Source: Candidatus Amarobacter glycogenicus (GTDB lineage: Bacteria; Chloroflexota; Dehalococcoidia; Tepidiformales; Tepidiformaceae). From it: a DNA stretch of 64,000 nucleotides. Where the stretch lies: the NCBI GenBank assembly GCA_016719395.1, contig JADJZF010000009.1, positions 1 to 64,000 of the forward strand, written 5' to 3'. A program made the position numbers and the translations under genes. Below are positions 18,285-27,172 of this stretch, one piece after another (within the stretch, counting starts at the first letter, position 1; each line of letters begins with the position of its first letter). The notes below the pieces were generated by a model. That model made no database searches and was not told where the DNA came from. It saw nothing but the letters and a program-made list of their open reading frames with translations.

Positions 18285-18906
18285 CTACCGCTCCCGGACT
18301 GCGTAGGTCAGGTGCGTCACCCGCGGGGAGGGCTCCGCGCCGACCAGTTCCAGGGCCACGCGGCTTGCATCCACGCCCTCGAACAGGCGGATGCCGGAGC
18401 CAAAAAGCACGGGCGAGAGCGCGATCGAGAACTCGTCGATAAGGCAGGCGTTCAGATATTCAAGGATCGTCTCTCCGCCACCGGCGATACGGACATCCCG
18501 GTCGCCGGCGGCCTCGCGGGCCCGGTTGAGCGCGGCCTCGATCCCGTCGTTGACGAAGTGAAAGGTCGTGCCGCCCGGCCGCTCCCAGGGGGCACGCTTC
18601 TCGTGCGTTACGACGAAGACCGGCGTACGGAACGGCGCCTCCTCCGGCCACGCATGCTCGCCGGCATCGAACATGCGCTTGCCCATCACACTCGCGCCGG
18701 TGCGCTTGAACGTCTCCCGCAGGATGTCGTTATCGCGCCCTTCCCTCGCCCCCCTCGCCGAGCTTCAGGTTCTCTCGGAGGAACCGCAGCGGGAAAGCCC
18801 ACTGCTGCAGTTCCATCCACTGCTGCCCCATCAAGTCCCCGAGGGACCCGGGCGCGATAAACCCGTCCAGCGACATTGTCACGCTGAAGAACACCTTTCC
18901 GGCCAT
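18285..18906 (-). CDS. Dihydrofolate reductase/RibD C-terminal family protein, one frameshift
   Basis: The ATG at 18906 gives MAGKVFFSVTMSLDGFIAPG, the standard N-terminus of the family. About 55 codons on, in the G-rich stretch at about 18735-18755, the frame breaks and resumes as LRETFKRTGASVMGKRMFD, followed by VFVVTHEKR, VRIAGGGETILEYL (NADPH loop) and LFEGVD. One extra or missing G restores a normal protein of about 205 residues. These reductases use NADPH; the natural substrates of stand-alone members are mostly unknown. The start codon overlaps the SRPBCC stop (TGATG), and the operon order is ArsR, SRPBCC, reductase. Confidence 0.85.
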
Positions 18907-19412
18907 CAGTCCTCGGCTCCCTTCCGGACGATCTCGGCGATGTAGGCAGCAAGGTTGCCCAGGGTCTGCTGGCCGCCCTCGATCGCGTGGTACTTCTCGA
19001 CCGCCTCGTCTCGCAGCTCTTTGCTGGGGAACATCGTGCGCATCTCGATCAGGGTCGCCGCCCCGTCGCGCTCCAACGTGAGGACCGAATCGAAGGCGTT
19101 GGGGTCGTCGCGGGACTCACCGTGGAGCATCGCGATCCGTTGCGGCGGGAGGATATCGGTCCAGGTGATCCACTCCTGGTAGTCCGTCCCATCCGGGCCG
19201 TGCATCACGAAGTCCCACACTCCGCCGACGCGGAACTCGAACGCCCGCGTGGTCGTGCTGAACCCCTCCGGCCCCCACCAGCGCGACAGGTGCCGCACCT
19301 CGGTGAACGCCTCGAACACCAGTTCGCGTGGGGCGTCGATGATCCGCGAGATCACAACCTCGCGGTCGGCGTTCGCGGACTGCTCCGGCACTTCCTGTCC
19401 CGTCGCGCTCAT
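18906..19412 (-). CDS. SRPBCC (AHSA1-type) protein
   Basis: 168 residues with a GGAGG site 8 bases before the ATG. The AHSA1/START-like pattern is clear: VISRIIDAPRELVFEAFTE, LSRWWGPEGFSTTT, FEFRVGGVWDFVMHGPDG and the C-terminal helix around YHAIEGGQQTLGNLAAYIAE. The fold binds small hydrophobic ligands in a deep cavity. Association with a small ArsR regulator and a reductase is a common bacterial cassette, probably for sensing or neutralising an organic compound. It lies 3 bases after the ArsR stop. Confidence 0.92.
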   Translation of the reverse strand: MSATGQEVPEQSANADREVVISRIIDAPRELVFEAFTEVRHLSRWWGPEGFSTTTRAFEFRVGGVWDFVMHGPDGTDYQEWITWTDILPPQRIAMLHGESRDDPNAFDSVLTLERDGAATLIEMRTMFPSKELRDEAVEKYHAIEGGQQTLGNLAAYIAEIVRKGAED

Positions 19413-19415
19413 CAG

Positions 19416-19757
19416 CTACACCTCCTGCCATGCTTGCTTGATGTCCTGCACGTATGCATCCAGCCGGTCGAAGCTCTCGTTCCAGAACCGCTCGAAGCCG
19501 CCGGTCCACTCGTAGACCGGACGCAGGCCGCGAGCGTCAATACCGTACAGCCGCTGTTTGCCCGCCTTGCGGTCTCGTACCAGGCCGACCTCCCGGAGCA
19601 CCCGCAGATGCGTTCAGGCCCCGGCTGGGTGTCATCCCCAGCCCTGCGCCAACTCGGTCACCGGCCGCTCACCCGCCCGCAGCAGAACCAGGATCTCCCG
19701 GCGCTGCGGCTCGGCGATCGCATTGAAGACGTCCGAGGTCGTCGATGCCCTTGCCAT
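19416..19757 (-). pseudogene. ArsR-family repressor, frameshifted in the helix-turn-helix
   Basis: The ATG at 19757 gives MARASTTSDVFNAIAEPQRRE, then ILVLLRAGERPVTELAQ. In the recognition-helix region (about 19600-19630) the frame is interrupted, and HLRVLREVGLVRDRKAGKQR continues in another frame to the stop at 19416. Restoring one or two bases gives a normal ArsR of about 112 residues, ending in the YEWTGGFERFWNESFDRL region typical of SRPBCC-linked ArsR proteins. It should repress its own operon from the promoter at 19764-19791. Confidence 0.75.
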
Positions 19758-19763
19758 GGAGTC

Positions 19764-19791
19764 ATCATATGCCTATATTGGCATGTGTCAA
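19764..19791 (-). promoter_or_regulatory. Strong sigma-70-type promoter with operator in the spacer, probably leaderless
   Basis: On the minus strand TTGACA (19786-19791) and TATGAT (19764-19769) are separated by 16 bases. The spacer holds a perfect inverted repeat ATGCC-N6-GGCAT (19769-19784). Only 6 bases separate the -10 box from the ArsR ATG, so transcription should begin at or next to the start codon. Confidence 0.8.
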
Positions 19792-19902
19792 GCAGGGTCA
19801 GGCTCCTGGCCTCCCCGCACGCCGGGCATCGGCCGCGTCAGGCAGGGCAAGTTCCGCGACAGTCAGCCCGAAGGCGAAGACATCGGGTTGATGCTGCCGG
19901 CG

Positions 19903-21032
19903 TTATCGGGCGGCGAGGTGCTCCATGACCTTCCGCAGCCCGGTCACGACCCGTTCATCACGGGGCCTCATGTCAGGCTCGAACCGCTTTCCCAGCAATT
20001 CCTGTATGCCGATGACGTATCGAGCAGCGATGACTATCCGCTGCTCGTCGGTATATCCTTTGTCTCCCTCGGAAAACGCGCGCGAATTCCTGGAGTACGA
20101 CTTCGGATTGAGTTCGTCAAGCACTCCCAGGTTGAACCGCTCCATCTGGGCATCGTAGTCCGATGCCAGCAAGAACCTGGACGAGTCCATCGTCAGAATC
20201 TCGTCCTGGCTCACGATTTTCCCCGCTCTGTTTATGCCGTGTTCAAACTTCGTATCGACAAGGATGATGCCTTCGCTGCGAAGCACCTGCGCTGCCATCC
20301 CGAAGGCCACCAGCCCACTGTTGCGTATTGCCGTGTACTGCGCCGATGTAATGTCTCCCTGCCGGATCATCTCCTCAGCGGACGATGTCACGTCGTGATC
20401 TTCTGACTTCGTCGAAGGAGTGTCCATGACGTATGGCAGCGGACCGTTCGCAACCAGACCTTCAGGGATAATGTGCCCTGCAAACGTCGTATCTCCGCGT
20501 TTCCATGCCTGATAGAGCGAGGTCGAAGTTGAACTCGTCGCCATGTATGCCCTGAATGTGTTCTCGATGGGGATGAGCTGCAGGTTTTCGGCAGCGATGA
20601 CGACGTCGTTATCCTCAAGACCAGGTACATCAAATTGCGACGTTCCGATTGCAGGTTCTACCAACCGTCTCATGTAGTTGTGGTTGGCCGCGAGGATCTG
20701 GTCCTTGAACGGGATGTGCCCCCTGTTGATATCGTGTGTCGAGATTCGCTGCGTCCTGACCATGATCCGCAGCGGCGTCCCGTCCCGTGTGACAAGCGGG
20801 GGTTTTCCGCTTCGACGACGCTGCCGTCTTCTCCTGCAAATTCGACTCTCCCCCCGTGGATAGAGTCAGAGACTTTTCCCGGCCGCACCGTGAATCCCTT
20901 CAATCCGGGAACGACGCCCGAATCGAGGAGTTCCTGGGTCGTGCTGACCCCTCCTTCGGTCGTCATGTAGCTGTAGACCAGGTCAAGTGCCTGGGCTTCA
21001 GTCAGAAGGTCGTTATCCATCGGTATCCTCAT
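19903..21032 (-). CDS. purC: Phosphoribosylaminoimidazole-succinocarboxamide synthase (SAICAR synthetase), divergent, one frameshift
   Basis: PurC features in order: GKVSDSIHGG near the N-terminus, TQRISTHDINRGHIPFKDQ (ATP/aspartate region), MDTPSTKSEDHD, GIILVDTKFEHG and SQDEILTMDSSRF. The enzyme joins aspartate to CAIR in purine synthesis. The frame breaks near 20805, where AACCCCCGC should read with six C to give ENP-PLVTRDGTPLR. The sequence is clearly divergent from ordinary PurC, and base composition is lower in GC than its neighbours (32 of 60 bases G/C in the line starting 20221). It stands alone with no other pur gene, which suggests transfer. Confidence 0.8.
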
Positions 21033-21132
21033 AAAGGTGGCTTCGGATCGCGGTCTGCCGCTCTATGATAACGACCAATGGCACCACGCCTTGCGGCGAT
21101 TTGGTTCGGCAGGCAACGGCCGGTTGCCGGAG

Positions 21133-21305
21133 GATTCGTGGTCGCCGAGCAAGGCTGCAACCTCTGGTTGAACCTCGACCAACGTCCCAAAGCCTCGTTC
21201 TGGATTCAGAAGGCTCGGTTGACTAGCTCGATTCGGCCTGGCAAGTCGCTTGCGCGGCGCTCGCGGCGAGTCCTGTCGCCGCCTCGACTTCGGGCAAGGA
21301 TGGGA
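21133..21305 (-). repeat. Decayed copy of the tRNA-Gln-associated repeat (R1)
   Basis: This stretch aligns with 27009-27172: GATTCGTGGT-GCCGAGCA at the left (tRNA-Gln 3' end), then TTCTGGATTCA-AAGGCTCGGTTG, TTCGGCC-GGCAAGTCGC and GCGAGTCCTGT-CGCC to GGGCAAGGATGGGA. It carries an insertion of about 12 bases in the tRNA part and many substitutions. It may be the outer boundary of an old insertion at tRNA-Gln. Confidence 0.6.
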
Positions 21306-21812
21306 CCACATCGGAACTGCAGACGAGGCAAGCGCGACCGAAGACCGGTCTCGCTGAAGCCCCGGGACGGCTGATTGCCCGACCAATCTCGCAACCACAG
21401 CGCATTTGGCGATCCCCGGACGTTTCGCCCTGGGAGCGTCCAATCCCAGGGGCAGCGGGTGAGTTACGAGGCCTGTCGAGAGCACGAGGATCAGGTAGCG
21501 GGCGAAACGCGGATCACGGCCCGCCTGACATCGCCGGCCCGCCCGACCGATAATGGGGCCACCCGGCGCCACGGAGAGTCCCGTGCCCATCCACTGGCGA
21601 TCTTCGCGACAGCACCTGACTCCGGTTCGCCCGTGTTGCAGCGCCGTGAGATCCGTGGGCTCCGATTGAGCACGCCTCCGGCCCCCAACGGGAGACCGGC
21701 GTGGTGGGCGGTGTACCGCCGATTCGACCGCTTCGTGGGCCGCCGTGAAGCTGAGACGTTCCGGTTCATCGGGCACTTCTTCCCGGATACGGCCATCGTT
21801 CACAGCCGCCGG
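21306..21812. other. No supportable gene
   Basis: About 500 bases between the R1 repeat and the MFS gene. Open frames exist on both strands, but none has recognisable protein character or a ribosome binding site; the longest minus-strand frame runs through the tRNA-derived repeat. It may hold decayed sequence and the MFS promoter. Confidence 0.4.
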
Positions 21813-23125
21813 ATGCAGCACCTGCTGTCCTCGAAAGTGCTATCCGATGCGGCCCGCGATGCGACCGAGTATGCCGCCCTCGTCGCCGTTGTTTCTCAAG
21901 TGGGTCAGTCTTCGAGTCATCCCTCATGACGGTCGCAATGCTGCTGCCACCTGCAGTGCTCGGTCTCTACGCTGGCGAGGTCGCCGACTCGCTGCCAAGA
22001 GGACGGTCATCGCTGGGGCTTACGCGCTCGCCGCGGGCGCCGCTTCTTGATTCCGACCATCTTCGGCACCGAAATAGGGCCCCGCTCAGCAGCACTTGTA
22101 TTCCTGGTGTCCGCGTTCGGACAGCTGGCAGCCGGCGGAGAACTCCGTAGTGCCACTGGTGGCCAGCGAAAGGCAGGTGGCGAGCGCGACTTCGATGCTG
22201 GGCCTGGCGTCCAGCCTTGGGCACCGGCTTCGGGATGGCGCTGCTCGCGCCGATGTTGCTCAAACTCACAAGCGTTCGCGTTGTCCTGTACGCGTCGGGG
22301 CTACTTCTGGTTGTGGCGGCGACGCGGGTGCTTCACATCCATACCAAACGCGACATCGGCGCGGGAGTCGTTCGACCGAATCGCAGGACCTACGGCGACA
22401 CATTCACCTGGCTGTTCGCCCACCCCAGTATCGCCACAATGGTGGGTGTATCGGTGCTGGTCGGCGTGGCCAACGTGTTCATGGCCGCGCTGGCGCCGGT
22501 CTACGTGCGCGATGTCCTGGATAGCGACCCAGCGGACACCGTGTTCGTGATGGGTCCTGCTGGAATAGCTGCGACAGGGTCTCTGTTGGCTGCACCGCTC
22601 CTCATCGAGTGGCGGGGCGAACGAGCAACGGCGGCGTTTGGGCTGGCGCTGGTGATGCTCGCGCTGGTCGCCCTCGGACTCGTCGAACGCGGCATTGCCG
22701 CGATTGCTGACCCGCTCAACCCCATTCGGCTGGGAGAATTCATCGGGTCGGGCCTGAGCCCCAGGGTGCGCACGGCCGCCTGGCTCAGCGTGCCGCTCGG
22801 CCTCGGCACCGGCCTAACCGGCAATGCGGTGAGGACATACATCAACCGGCGCGTGCTGTCGTTTTCAGGGGCGCACATTCGCCGCCGAAGTGTGCTCAAA
22901 GCGCCATCGCAATCATTCCGCTGCTGGCCGTTTCCGCGCTCGCCTCCCTTGTGGGAGTGAGCACAATCCTGGTGCTGACGCCGCTGGCCATCTACGGGCT
23001 GCCCTGCTGCTCATAGCGCTAAGTCGCCGGTTTGGCGGTGAACCGGTCACACCGAAGGGGGTTGGTCTTCTCGACGTTCTGGGACGAGATGCCCGACGAC
23101 GCGTTTGTCCCGGTTCGCGAATGAT
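21813..23125 (+). pseudogene. MFS transporter, at least five frameshifts
   Basis: The ATG at 21813 begins MQHLLSSKVLSDAARDATEYA, a common N-terminus of MFS_1/MFS_3 exporters. The transmembrane pieces MTVAMLLPPAVLGLYAGEVAD, AGAYALAAGAA, IPTIFGTEIG, VFLVSAFGQLA, GTGFGMALLAPMLL, VLYASGLLLVVAATRV and SIATMVGVSVLVGVANVF follow in order in changing frames. The last helices (IAIIPLLAVSALASLVGVST) are in another frame, and the likely stop is at about 23123-23125 (after FVPVRE). The transporter would move small molecules by proton antiport; the substrate is unknown. It is convergent with the histidine kinase gene. Confidence 0.7.
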
Positions 23126-23196
23126 GTGGCCAACCTGGCGCCGTTCGCCCGGTGCACGAGCGCTCGTCGCAGCCTGAGTGGCTCGCCGAGGCAGCA

Positions 23197-24050
23197 TCAG
23201 GCCGGTGGCCCGGCCACACCGTCGCTCGCCTCCGGTGCCTGTTCCGACGGCAACAAGGACTGCAAACTCGGTGCCGAAAGCACTTGACGCACTGACAGCG
23301 ATTTCACCGGCTGCCTCGGAAACGATCTGGTAACAAGAGGCGAGCCCCAGCCCCGTCCCGCCTTGCGAACCCCGGGTGGTAAAGAACGGCTCGAACACGT
23401 GCGGCAAGACTTCTGGAGCGATCCCTGCGCCGGTGTCGACGACGCGGAGCCGAGCGTAGCGCTTCGTGTGACGGCGCCGCTCAACGCGAGATCTTGACGG
23501 CGTCGCAGGTTAGGGTGATCCGGCCGCCTCCAGGCATCGCATCACGGGCGTTCATCACCAGATTCACGACCACCTGCTCCAGCCGATGCCTCTCCATCAG
23601 CACCATCAGCGGGTCCGGTGAAGGCAAGACCGAGAGTTCGATTCCGTTGCCGACGACGCGTCGCAGCATTCTTCCGACATCCTGGCAGACACTCCCGATG
23701 TCGATGGCGGCGCGCAGATGTGGCGCCGGATTGGCGAATGTGAGCAGTTGCCTTGCGAGCGATGAAGCGCTTTCAGCGGCAGTGACGACTTCTCTTAAGT
23801 CAGCGGCCGTAGGGCCGTCGTCGTCCAGCTCAGTCAATGCAAGGCGAGTGAACCCGAGAATGGCGGTCACCAGGTTGTTGAAATCGTGGGCAACTCCCGA
23901 CGTCAACCGCCCGATGCTGGCCAGGCGCTCCTGCTGGAGCCAGCGCTCATCCGGGTGCCTCGTTCCCGCGTGCCCGCCACGCTGGCAGGCACCGCAAGTC
24001 GTCGCGCCGAGGGACCCGAGTCCGCAGTGATTCTGCGCGCGAAGCAACAC
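23197..24050 (-). pseudogene. Soluble histidine kinase, frameshifted
   Basis: From a GTG at 24050. It has HisKA with the phospho-acceptor His in LTSGVAHDFNNLV, the N box in VVNLVMNARDAMPGGG, the G1 box (VDTGAGI) after a shift near 23480, then HVFEPFFTTRGSQGGTGLGLA (F and G2 boxes), and after another shift the natural end LLPSEQAPEASDGVAGPPA at 23197. Only about 50 residues precede the HisKA part, with no transmembrane sensor. It belongs to the HDFNN subclass often found as hybrid or NtrB-like kinases. The partner response regulator is not nearby. Confidence 0.7.
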
Positions 24051-24106
24051 CTTTCGAGCTTAGGCACGGTTCGCAGCGATTCGCCACGACATTTGTCGGA
24101 TGCAAA

Positions 24107-24807
24107 TCACAGATTGGTCGAAACCGACAGCAAGCGCTCGATGTCGAGCAGCTGGATTCTGCCGGGGAAGAGTGCCACGAGACCTTCATGGCCATCTGGC
24201 GCAACACTCTCCCCACTGCGTCGGGCGAGCTCGCGATAGCATTCGCAAGATCCTCGGCGGTAAGTCTCGCTTCATATCGTTGAGACTTTCGATTCAGCAG
24301 TGCCAGAACCAGCAGATGCCTCGTTGCTCTCGTCGTGAGGTCCCCGGAGGCGAGAACGGAGGCCGCGGTGACCATACCTTCGACGAGCCGCGCCAGGGCG
24401 TCCGCGACGGCCACGGCCAACTGTGGGTCGCCCTTCGCTCTGGCCCGCAAGAGTTCAAACGGACGGGCGAAACCCTCGCTGCGGACCATCGCCTCGACGG
24501 TGACCGCCGCAGCCCCGGAAAGGGCGTCTGGTACGCCTAGTACCGCCCCTGGCGGCGCATATGCCAACGTGGCCTGGCGACCGCTGGAGCTAGCTACCAG
24601 GGCACGCAGTGCCCCAGAGCCGACGACACCGACCCATGGAGACCCCCGTTGCGTTGGAAGGAGCTCGCCGGCCTTGACGGCGCGTTTTCTACCGACCTCG
24701 CGGGCCACACGAATCGCGGTCTCGGAGACAGGCAACATCAGAAATCTGGGAGGCTTTGGTTCGTCCCCAGGGATTCCAGAGCGGGCTGGAACCGAACCGT
24801 CGGGCAT
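24107..24807 (-). CDS. Crp/Fnr-family transcription regulator, one frameshift
   Basis: The start at 24807 gives MPDGSVPARSG. A cyclic-nucleotide-binding-like beta domain occupies about residues 20-130 (WVGVVGSGALRALVA, LAYAPPGAVLGVPDALSG), then a dimer helix, then an HTH_Crp domain with RLTAEDLANAIASSPDAVGRV. Near 24195 the frame slips; the next frame gives GLVALFPGRIQLLDIERLLSV and a stop at 24107, the expected family end. No Fnr-type Cys cluster is present, so it is not an iron-sulfur oxygen sensor. It lies 57 bases upstream of the histidine kinase on the same strand. Confidence 0.8.
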
Positions 24808-24965
24808 TCCCAGATGATAACACTCCACAACCGGGGACCAGGCGCCTCCCAAGTCAGAGTAGAGTCGCCCTTCATGCCTGATCACGGGCACGGCCACAAC
24901 ACGACGCTGGACGCATCCACGCGGGTCCGTTCGAGGCTGGGAGTGGGTCGCCTCACGCAGCCTGA

Positions 24966-25558
24966 TTACCCTGGGGCGGGAGCTGCGCCCCGCCAGATCA
25001 CGGCCGCCACCTGGCGCACCATTTCTTCGAGCGTCTCTCCGCCGTGCACGCCAATCCGTTCGAAGATCGCAAGGCTGGCCATCGTCCCCACGAGCGCTAA
25101 CGCGACTGCGGGTGAGGCGCCTTCGACTACGTCGCCACGCGCCTCCAGGCGCTTGAGCCATGCTTGCAGCCCCTCGACAAGCTGGTTCAGGGGAGACTCG
25201 GGGTAGCGAGCCACGAAACTCTCGTAGTTGAAGTCCGGATGTGACACCAGGGGGGAGAAGGACGGGTGCGATTTCCCTGAAGTACGCCAGCACGCCTATT
25301 GCGATGTCCTCCATCCTCCGTGACGGCTCTTCCGAATGCGGCCGGGACACCAGGATCTCGTGGAGGTTGGGCGGCGGCGGGAGCATAGCGGCGAAGAAGA
25401 GTTCGGCCTTCGTCTTGAACCGCTGAAACAGCACCGCCTCGGCCACCCCGGCAACCTGCGCGATGCCGCGAGTGGAGGCCGCGAAGCCCTCCGCGACGAA
25501 CCGCTCGCGTGCGACCGCCAGCAGTTCGTCATCTTCTGAGCCGTTTTCGACGTGCCAT
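24966..25558 (-). pseudogene. TetR-family regulator, frameshifted
   Basis: The ATG at 25558 gives MARRKRLRR. After a shift it reads DDELLAVARERFVAEGFAAST, then RGIAQVAGVAEAVLFQRFKTK, the TetR helix-turn-helix, then the ligand-binding part PPNLHEILVSRPHSEEPS. A further shift near 25250 leads to SHPDFNYESFVARYPESPLN and a stop at 24966. The reconstructed length is about 197 residues, normal for TetR. It is followed upstream by a methyltransferase gene 10 bases away on the same strand. A TetR-like palindrome lies at 26383-26400 in front of that pair. Confidence 0.75.
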
Positions 25559-25567
25559 ACGCGGCCG

Positions 25568-26364
25568 TCACTCCTTCGCCTGGGGTTCGTCGTTCCTGGA
25601 GAGAAACAGCGCCGTCGTGCGGACTGTGCCTTGCCGTTGAATGTCGAAGCCCGCGGCCGTCAACTCGTCTTGCCAGAAAGAACGAGGACGCATTCGCCCG
25701 ACCAACGGCCCGAAGGCAATTCTCAGCCAGATATTCGGCACGATAACGAGAAGCAAGAATTGACCGCCGGGCTCCACCACTCGGTGAATTTCGCGCAGTG
25801 TCTTTCGGATCCCGTCGGGCTCGAGGTGGTCAATCGCGGCCGAGCTCATCGCGCCCTGGAACGAACCGGGTTCAAACGGCATCTCGCGCATGTCACCAGG
25901 GCGGATGGTGGCTCGATCCGCAATGCCCGCGAGCCGGAAGTTGCGTTCCGTATTCTCCGCGCCGTGACCATGGATGTAGTCCGCGCTGAAGTTGTCCCAG
26001 CCCGGTGAAAGTCAGCCTCGGACGCGCGCGCCCGAGCGCGATGCTGAGCCTGCCCGAACCGCAGCCAACGTCCAGGACCTTGCCCGAGCCATCGGCCAGA
26101 AAATCGGCCGCGGGAAAGCTGCGATCTCGTTCATCCGCACGCCGAACCTCATCACCAGGAAGCCGGCGACGCCCCAGGCCGCCAGCACGGCCGGGACCAA
26201 CCAGGCCCACCACGGAAACCGAGCAGGATGAGCGCGACAGTCGTCGCCGCGAAGACGAATGCCGGGCAACAGGTGCCCGTACGTCCAAATCAGTGGTAGC
26301 CCAGGTCAGGGCTGCGCGTCTCCGTTGCCGGGGTGGGGGTGGATGCGGAAATACCGTGCGCCAT
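25568..26364 (-). pseudogene. Membrane-anchored SAM-dependent methyltransferase, frameshifted
   Basis: The ATG at 26364 is preceded by AGGTGA. The N-terminal part contains a hydrophobic helix pair around PWWAWLVPAVLAAWGVAGFLV. The class I methyltransferase core follows: GKVLDVGCGSGRLSIALGRA (motif I), then MREMPFEPGSFQGAMSSAAID, LREIHRVVEPGGQFLLLVIV and the end at 25568. At least two shifts lie between about 26300 and 25890. Related proteins with a two-helix anchor are annotated as UbiE/Coq5-like methyltransferases. The substrate is unknown. It forms an operon with the TetR gene and is divergent from the SnoaL-like gene. Confidence 0.7.
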
Positions 26365-26382
26365 AGGTCACCTGCTGGAAAA

Positions 26383-26400
26383 TAAGTGAGTGCTTGCTTA
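26383..26400. promoter_or_regulatory. TetR-type operator candidate
   Basis: TAAGTGAGTGCTTGCTTA has the interrupted dyad TAAG-N2-AG-N2-CT-N2-CTTA, the pattern common in TetR operators. It lies in the divergent gap between the methyltransferase-TetR operon and the SnoaL-like gene, so the adjacent TetR protein may control both. Confidence 0.5.
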
Positions 26401-26526
26401 GTATTACTCTCAGGCCAGCGCCTCCGCAAGGCCAGGAACGGGAACGCGGGAGACCCGGTGCGCGACCCGAAGCCCGGTGATGTCGTTGGCGAGTGGGAAA
26501 ACAGTCTCCGGCGGGAGGTCTCGTTC

Positions 26527-26988
26527 ATGCGGATTTCGGAAACTCCAGCGGCGAAGGAAGGCAAGCGGGAGCTGTTAGAGGTCCACGCCTACGAGCGCGA
26601 TGCGCACCTTGCCTGTGACCTGGACGCGATGATGTTGAATCAAGCAGATCGCTTCACTGCGGTTGGCAACGGAGGTTTCCGGGTCCTCACCGGGGCCGAG
26701 ATGCGCCAGCTCTTCGTCGGGGCGTTCGATCGCGCGACCTACCACGAGTTCGACGATCTGGAAGGCCCTGAGATTCACGTCTCCGACGATGGCACGCTGG
26801 CGTGGATGGCCGTACGAATAAAGGTCTGGAAGTCACAGATTGATAAGGAGGGCGTGACGCAGGAACGCCGATTCGTTTCAAGCGCCATTTACACCTACGA
26901 GAATCGCGCCGGCCGTTGGCTGCGGACGGGCTCCAGCGGAAATAGCGTTGATCAGCCGCCGGAACAGGCTGCTCCAGCATCGGCTTAG
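26527..26988 (+). CDS. SnoaL/NTF2-like (DUF4440-type) protein
   Basis: 153 residues starting MRISETPAAKEG, with a GGGAGGT site about 8 bases upstream, preferred over an upstream start at 26386. The sequence has the cone-shaped NTF2 fold pattern: an N-terminal helix (ERDAHLACDLDAMMLNQADRF), a strand with GNGGFRVLTGAE, then long strands (EIHVSDDGTLAWMAVRIKV, FVSSAIYTYENRAGRWL). Related proteins are binding proteins or isomerases; the catalytic role is not predictable. Its stop abuts the 70-bp tRNA-Gln repeat, so it is the last gene before that boundary. Confidence 0.8.
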   Translation: MRISETPAAKEGKRELLEVHAYERDAHLACDLDAMMLNQADRFTAVGNGGFRVLTGAEMRQLFVGAFDRATYHEFDDLEGPEIHVSDDGTLAWMAVRIKVWKSQIDKEGVTQERRFVSSAIYTYENRAGRWLRTGSSGNSVDQPPEQAAPASA

Positions 26989-27172
26989 GCGACGTTATGG
27001 CGACGCTAGATTCGTGGTTGCCGAGCAGGGATTCGAACCCCGACCAAAGGCTCCAAAGGCCCTCTTCTGGATTCATAAGCCTCGGTTGCCCAGGTCAGTT
27101 CGGCCCGGCAAGTCGCGTCGGCGACGCCGGTGACGAGTCCCGTTGTCGCCTCGTTTTGGGGCAACCATGGGA
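26989..27172 (-). repeat. tRNA-Gln 3'-half repeat plus adjoining element end (R2)
   Basis: Bases 26989-27058 match 30839-30908 at 69 of 70 positions, covering the tRNA-Gln 3' half (anticodon loop to CCA) and about 26 bases downstream of it. From 27059 on, the sequence differs from the tRNA but matches R1 (21133-21305). This is the layout expected of an attachment site at the far end of an element inserted at the tRNA. Confidence 0.75.

Noticed and set aside
21063..21821. Long minus-strand open frame of about 250 codons
   Set aside because: It runs through the tRNA-derived repeat, is Arg/Pro-rich and has no ribosome binding site or family resemblance.
26948..27133. Small plus-strand frame reading VVAEQGFEPRPKAPK
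   Set aside because: This is a translation of the tRNA-Gln 3' half, a well-known annotation artefact; the same peptide appears at the real tRNA near 30870.
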